From Acanthococcus lagerstroemiae (Eukaryota > Arthropoda > Insecta > Hemiptera > Eriococcidae), in contig CM063109.1 in the NCBI GenBank assembly GCA_031841125.1, positions 24,089,321 through 24,153,320 of the forward strand: a stretch of DNA of 64,000 nt, written 5' to 3'. The position numbers and the translations under genes were made by a program. This document shows positions 58,875-64,000 of the stretch, in pieces. Under the pieces are notes generated by a model, which was not told the DNA's origin, ran no database searches, and was given only the letters and a program-made list of their open reading frames with translations. Each line of letters opens with the position of its first letter. Within the stretch, counting starts at the first letter, position 1.

Positions 58875-61072
58875 TTGGTTCTACACTCGTTCTAATTTGT
58901 TTTCTCATCTACACACCTGAGACCATCACCACTATGCATTTGCTGACTATTCGAGCTCCAGGGGCAGGGGTAAGTGACCCTTAATTCTTTAGTTTCCATA
59001 AGAATACGATTTGCTGCACACTGACATTTGTTCTATACACGTTCTAGTTTGTTCTCTCAACCCCACACCTCAGACTATCAAAACCATACATTTGCCGACT
59101 ATCTGAACTAGGGGGCGGGGGTAAGTGACACTTACGTATGAATTTTCCACATAAATACAATTTGCTACCAACTGCAATTTGTTCTCTATTCATTCTAATT
59201 TATTCTCTCATCTACACACTAAAATCCGTCGCAGAAAAGCATTGGCCGACAATATGAACTTATGTGGGAGGGGGGAGAGGCCCCTATGTGCGAACTTCCC
59301 ACATAATTGCGATTTGTCCCCCACTACAATTCGTTCTCTATTTGTTCTGATTTGTTCTCGAATCTACACACGACAATCCACCATCACTGTGTATTTGAAG
59401 TTATTCAAAATTCAAAGAGTGGGCTTAAGTGACCCTTAAGTCCTAAGTATTCATAAAAATTTGATATCTTACCAATTAAAGTTTGTTCTCTATTCATTCT
59501 AATTTGTTCTCTCATCTACACACTAAAATCCGTTGCCAAAAAACATTGGCCAACAATATGAACTTATGTAGTGGGGGTAAGTGGCCCTTATGTGCGAACT
59601 TCCCAAAAATAATTGCGATTTGTCCCGACTACAATTTGTTCTCTATTTGTTCTCGAATCTACACACCACAGTCCACCATCATTGAGGATTTGAAGTCATT
59701 CGAAATGCAAAGGGTGGACTTAAGTGACCCTTAAGTCCTAAGGATCAATATTAATTTGATTTTATGCCAACTATCATCTGTTCTCTCATCTGCACACTAA
59801 AATCCATCGCTGCAAAGCATTGGCCGACAATATGAACTTATGTGGTGGGGGTAAGTGACCCTTATATGCGAACTTCCCACACGATTGCGATTGGTTCCCA
59901 CTACAATTTGTTTTCTATTTGTTCTCATCTGTTCTCTCATCTACACACCACAATCCACCATCACTGTATACTTGAAGTCATTCGAAATTCAAAGGGTGGG
60001 CTTAAGTGATTTCTTGCCAACTACAATTTGTTCTCAATTTGTTCCAATTTGTTCCCTTATTTACACATGAAAATCCGTCGCCACAAAGCATTGACCGGCA
60101 ATATGAACTTATGTGGAGAGAGGAAGGGGGGGTAAGCGGCTTTTATGAGCGAACTTCCCACATAATGGCGGTTTTTCGGGCACTACAATTCATTCTCTAT
60201 TTGTTCTAATTTGTTCTTTAATCTACACACCACAATCCATCATCGGTGTGTATTTGAGGTCAACCGACATTCAGGGGGTGGGCTTAAGTGACCCTTAAGT
60301 CCTAAGGTTCCATGTAAATGTGATTTTTTGCCTACTACAATTTGCTCTCTATTTGTTCTAATTTGTTCTCTCATCTACACACAAAAATCCGTCGCCACAA
60401 AGCACTGGCCGAAAATATGAACTAATGTGGTGGGGGTAGTTGGCGCCTATGTGTGAACTTCCCGAATAATTGCGATTTGCCTCCCACCACGTAAGTTCAT
60501 ATTTTCAGCCAATGCTTTGTGGCGACGTCTTTCAGTGTGTAGATGAGAGAACAAATTAGAACAAATAGAGAACAAATTGTAGTTGGCAAGAAATCAAATT
60601 TATATGGAACCTTAGGACTTAAGGGTCACTTAAGCCCACCCTTTAAATTTCGAATGACTTCAAATATACAGTGATGGTTGGTTGTGGTGTGTCGATTCGA
60701 GAATAAATCAGAACAAATAGAGAACAAATTGCAGTTGGTAGCAAATTGTATTTATGTGGAAAATTCATACGTAAGTGTCACTTACCCCCGCCCCCTAGTT
60801 CAGATAGTCGGCAAATGTATGGTTTTGATAGTCTGAGGTGTGGGGTTGAGAGAACAAACTAGAACGTGTATAGAACAAATGTCAGTGTGCAGCAAATCGT
60901 ATTCTTATGGAAACTAAAGAATTAAGGGTCACTTACCCCCGCCCCTGGAGCTCGAATAGTCAGCAAATGCATAGTTGTGATGGACTCAGGTGTGTAGATG
61001 AGAAAACAAATTAGAACGAGTGTAGAACCAATTTTAGTGTGCCACAAATAGTATCCATGTGGGATTGTAGCT
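58834..61072. repeat. Palindromic satellite array (long inverted repeat)
   Basis: The outer ~365 bp of the left arm (58834-59200) is almost identical to the reverse complement of 60710-61072, including AGCTACAATCCC at the outer edge and TTTGCTACCAACTGCAATTT at the inner edge. Between them are tandem ~150-bp monomers of two alternating kinds (about 300-bp higher-order unit). One carries AAAATCCGTCGCCA, CAAAGCATTGGCCG and TATGAACTTATGTGG; the other carries CACAATCCACCATCA, GAAGTCATTCGAAATTC and GACCCTTAAGTCCTAAGG. All are separated by TTGTTCTCTATTTGTTC linkers. Orientation flips near 60485. No gene is present. Confidence 0.93.
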
Positions 61073-63370
61073 ATTAGTTGATCCTGCCCCTCTTTTCCTG
61101 GCTGTAAATAGGAGAGGGTGGCGGAACAAATTCAGAAAACTGCGGAACAAATTAGAACAAATTAAGAACAAATGTTTGAAACTTGTTACAACCCCGAAAT
61201 CGAATGGCGGGGGGCTAGCATGTCGCCAGCCCATCAAACTGAATTGCTAATTTTGGGAGGGGAGGGGGTGAGGGTAAGAACAAATTCTAAAAATGGCTGA
61301 ACAAATTAGAACAATTTAAGAACAAATTATTGACATTATTTTTCTCCCCCATTTCCACAATGAAGGGGCTGGTGACATGCACCTAGGAGAAAGACTGGTT
61401 TTTTTGTATTGCGGCGAATGCTCCCAAATATTCGAAATAAATGAAGAACGGTCGACAGAATTCAGAGGTAGAAGAGGAGGATAGGTTTTTGCTATCTTAC
61501 ATATTTTCTTATTACACTATGTGGTCTCACTCATATCAGAACAGATCATGTTCTTGAAGGTAGGGGGTCTGCCCTTCAATTCTTAGGATTGTTAGGTAGC
61601 AATTAATCTGGTGTTTTTTTTCTCTGAAGGTGGAGGAGGCTTTACAGAACTTGAGTTTGTCATCGATTATTAAACCTAAATATTTAATTACATCTTTGAT
61701 CTCAAAACACACCTACCTGGCCAATGAAACTTCAACCGTTGAATCTTGTAACAGAATGTTAATTTAACATAATTTGCGGAAATTCTACACCTCCCACTAA
61801 CTCGCTTAAGAAAAATGAAGAGCCTCATCTGTACCTCGTAATTCCAGTTGGAACGCCTATTATCATTCTGTACATAAAAATACGCACGTATCTTAGTTTT
61901 TTAATTTTGACCACAGTAATTACCCAATTTCCTCCATAATTTTCATAATCAGTTACAGATGTACAAGGTAGAAAGCTGCACATTTATAATTCAAGGTGGG
62001 GTCAAGTAACACCACACCCCGCAAAGTTACCTGCCAAATTACCAATCTTCCTGCCAACTAATTGCAGAAAACTGCATTAGTATAAGAAAAAAAAATGAAG
62101 GAACGAAAACGTGAGAATATTGCGAGAATTACTTAAATTACATTTATTCGTCGCCGTTAACTTGCGTGCCAGTATCGTTCGACAGAATCACATTTCGGTC
62201 TCCGGTGAATTTGCTTGAAACTCGTTTAAATTATTAAGTTTCGAATAAGAGGACTAGTGCCAAAGCATAAATTTTCCAATTTAGAAAAAGGAACCCTCGT
62301 TAGAGATTTTAAACACATTTTCAATTTAATAAATTCGTTATTTATAACCGTCGTAAAAACCTTTACGCAGGAATCGAGCGCAATTCCATTACCGAATGTT
62401 TACGACTGAAAAAATATTTTTAACTCGCGATAAAAAATTATAAATGACTTTGTCGAATTGTGGCATCTCCTCTCGCTACACTTATGCTTGTTTTCGCGCG
62501 CGAATCGCATCAACCCTGTAGGGTTACTTTTAACGATATTCTAACGCAAAAAAAAAAAAAAAAAAAAACTTTCGTATTAAAGTTGCGAACTTGGGTCGGC
62601 AAACGCAGCTTATTTTCTTGATATCGTGTACGGGTTTCTCAAAATTGTCTTTTCAACCAAATTGGAGGCGGCGACATAAATAGGCTGAAACTGGCGGGAG
62701 TGAGCTCTCTAATCAATCGGTATCGATGTGGCTATAAGGTCAGAGATTTGTATTTTACCCCCTCCCCCCAATTTTCATATCTGGATGAATCACACGGGAA
62801 GAGGTGGGTACCTATTACATATTCGCATGATTTGTAAAAGAGGAAAGAAGAGGGACAGGGATGCCATTTCCTCTAATGTTTCGAAATCATATCCGAATAA
62901 AGAAAATCGTATATCTAATGGTTAGAAAGCGCAGAATACAAGCAAATATTTGATCTATCTGTGTAACATAAAGAGAATCTGGCCTCTCAATGTGCACTTA
63001 CAGTCTTACAACAGAGAAACTGAGTAACTTAGTCAGAGCAAGGATACAGGATGCCCGAGCTGTATTTCTTGCTATCTTTTTTTTTTTTTTTTTTTTTCCT
63101 AGTCAAAGAAAAGCACACTCGATGACTCGATATAAAAATCCTCTTTCTGTACAGGTACAAGAACCTTGCCACTTTGCCTCGCGGAAACATGGAGTCCAGG
63201 GACAAGATTGAGACTCCATGAGCTGATATCTCAATAGCCTCTACATCATAGTACAGTATTTTGAAACAGACTGAATAAAATCTGTGTTAGTCCATAGAAA
63301 TGTAGGTAGTTAAATGAGTTTTAACAAAGTTAGAATAATTTTTCTCATAATGTAAGCGTAGCACTCGCCA
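61073..63370. other. No supported gene
   Basis: Related AACAAATTAGAACAAATT linker-like sequence continues at 61125-61335. An A-run lies at 62549-62570 and a T-run at 63078-63098. Frames present lack domains. Confidence 0.45.
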
Positions 63371-63371
63371 G

Positions 63372-63525
63372 AATTTTCGACCTAGGCCGGTTTTTCGGGT
63401 AGAAGGTAAGAGGGCTAAGACAGCCCTAACAGCCTCCCCGATGTCTCTGAAGTAATGCTCGAAAGGGCGGATTCCAGGACTCGGGTGAAGAGCGAATTAG
63501 AAAAAGAGAAGTCCCATCGGAGCCT
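63372..63525 (+). mobile_element. tRNA-derived SINE body, copy 2 (head missing)
   Basis: Matches the body of the SINE at 1665-1900 in reverse orientation: GACCTAGGCCGGTTTTTCGG, AGCCTCCCCGATGTCTCTGA, AGTAATGCTCGAAAGG and GAATTAGAAAAAGAGAAGTCCC. The tRNA-like head is absent, so this copy is 5'-truncated. Confidence 0.85.
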
Positions 63526-64000
63526 TCCACCGTTAACACAGGCTCAAACGATTTCTAACATAGGTAGGTTGAAAGAGTTTTAGCAAATCCTAATAAATCC
63601 ATAGTTAACTTATGAGTTATGACTAAAAACAATACTGGGCGAGATAAAAGTGACCAATAATGACCAACTAGTCTATCTAGATATTACAAACATGACTGAA
63701 ACGATTTCCGGATACTGCTCTAAACGATAACCATAAAGGGAACCCGAAAGGACAAAATATGCCAACATGACCAACGATGTAATCAACTAGAATTGTCACC
63801 AACTCAATAACACGTACTAAAAACAAACAAACAAAAAACTAGTAATGGAATTACCTTTGTCTCTAACAATTTTGAAAATAACAACATCAATAAAAGCAAA
63901 CATAAATACAAAATAAAACTATGGCTAAGGCTTGCGGTTGAAGTAACTAGACTAATTCTTTACAGAAACAAACAACCTAAACAACAACATCAAATTGACA
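63526..64000. other. No recognised feature
   Basis: A-rich DNA with short CAAACAAACAAA runs. No gene was seen up to the window edge. Confidence 0.45.

Noticed and set aside
58834..61072. CRISPR array
   Set aside because: The repeats are long diverged monomers in an inverted arrangement in eukaryotic DNA, with no spacer pattern.

Overview
This window looks like arthropod, probably insect, nuclear DNA. It is AT-rich, genes are sparse and split by short GT-AG introns, and the gaps are full of decayed transposons (non-LTR retrotransposons, a tRNA-derived SINE, hAT, pogo-type and Helitron elements). No bacterial operons, rRNA or CRISPR are visible. The species cannot be fixed from the sequence alone.

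Three conserved genes are clear. (1) The 3' half of a + strand gene for a single-pass membrane protein (exons 3109-19144) resembles the C-terminal part of VWA/hemicentin-like extracellular proteins; a 13.5-kb intron splits it and its 5' end is not seen. (2) A complete KLHL18-type BTB-BACK-Kelch gene lies in ten exons at 20438-23326 (+), 1.3 kb downstream. (3) A complete SLC25A44-type mitochondrial carrier gene lies in five exons at 28980-30450 (-). For all three, every exon junction I placed keeps the reading frame. Two more coding loci are transposon-related: a broken PIN/FEN1-like plus CXC-domain gene (24029-25330, -) with a MULE-like scrap at its upstream edge, and an uninterrupted 272-codon ORF (41349-42167, +) carrying the cysteine-rich tail of KRBA2-like integrases without the integrase.

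Layout: 1-17 kb is SINE, LINE fragments and MITEs, mostly inside the large intron. 17-23.4 kb holds genes 1 and 2. 24-27.4 kb is transposon remains, including a 5'-truncated LINE with 15-bp target duplications. 27.5-30.5 kb holds an unrecognised exon-like ORF and SLC25A44. 31-36.3 kb is a dense cluster: a hAT MITE, a Helitron, a three-deep nest (hAT, then LINE, then hAT MITE), a pogo MITE and a hAT-like MITE. 38.2 kb is a second Helitron end. 40.8-42.7 kb is the CXC-tail ORF with flanking duplications. 42.7-51.4 kb is almost featureless. 52.95-58.87 kb is a nearly identical 2.96-kb tandem duplication, abutting a 2.2-kb palindromic satellite array (58.83-61.07 kb). 61-64 kb holds a second SINE copy.

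The genes do not form a functional cluster. The most notable parts are the nested insertions with readable target duplications, the tandem duplication plus palindrome, and the two CXC-domain loci.
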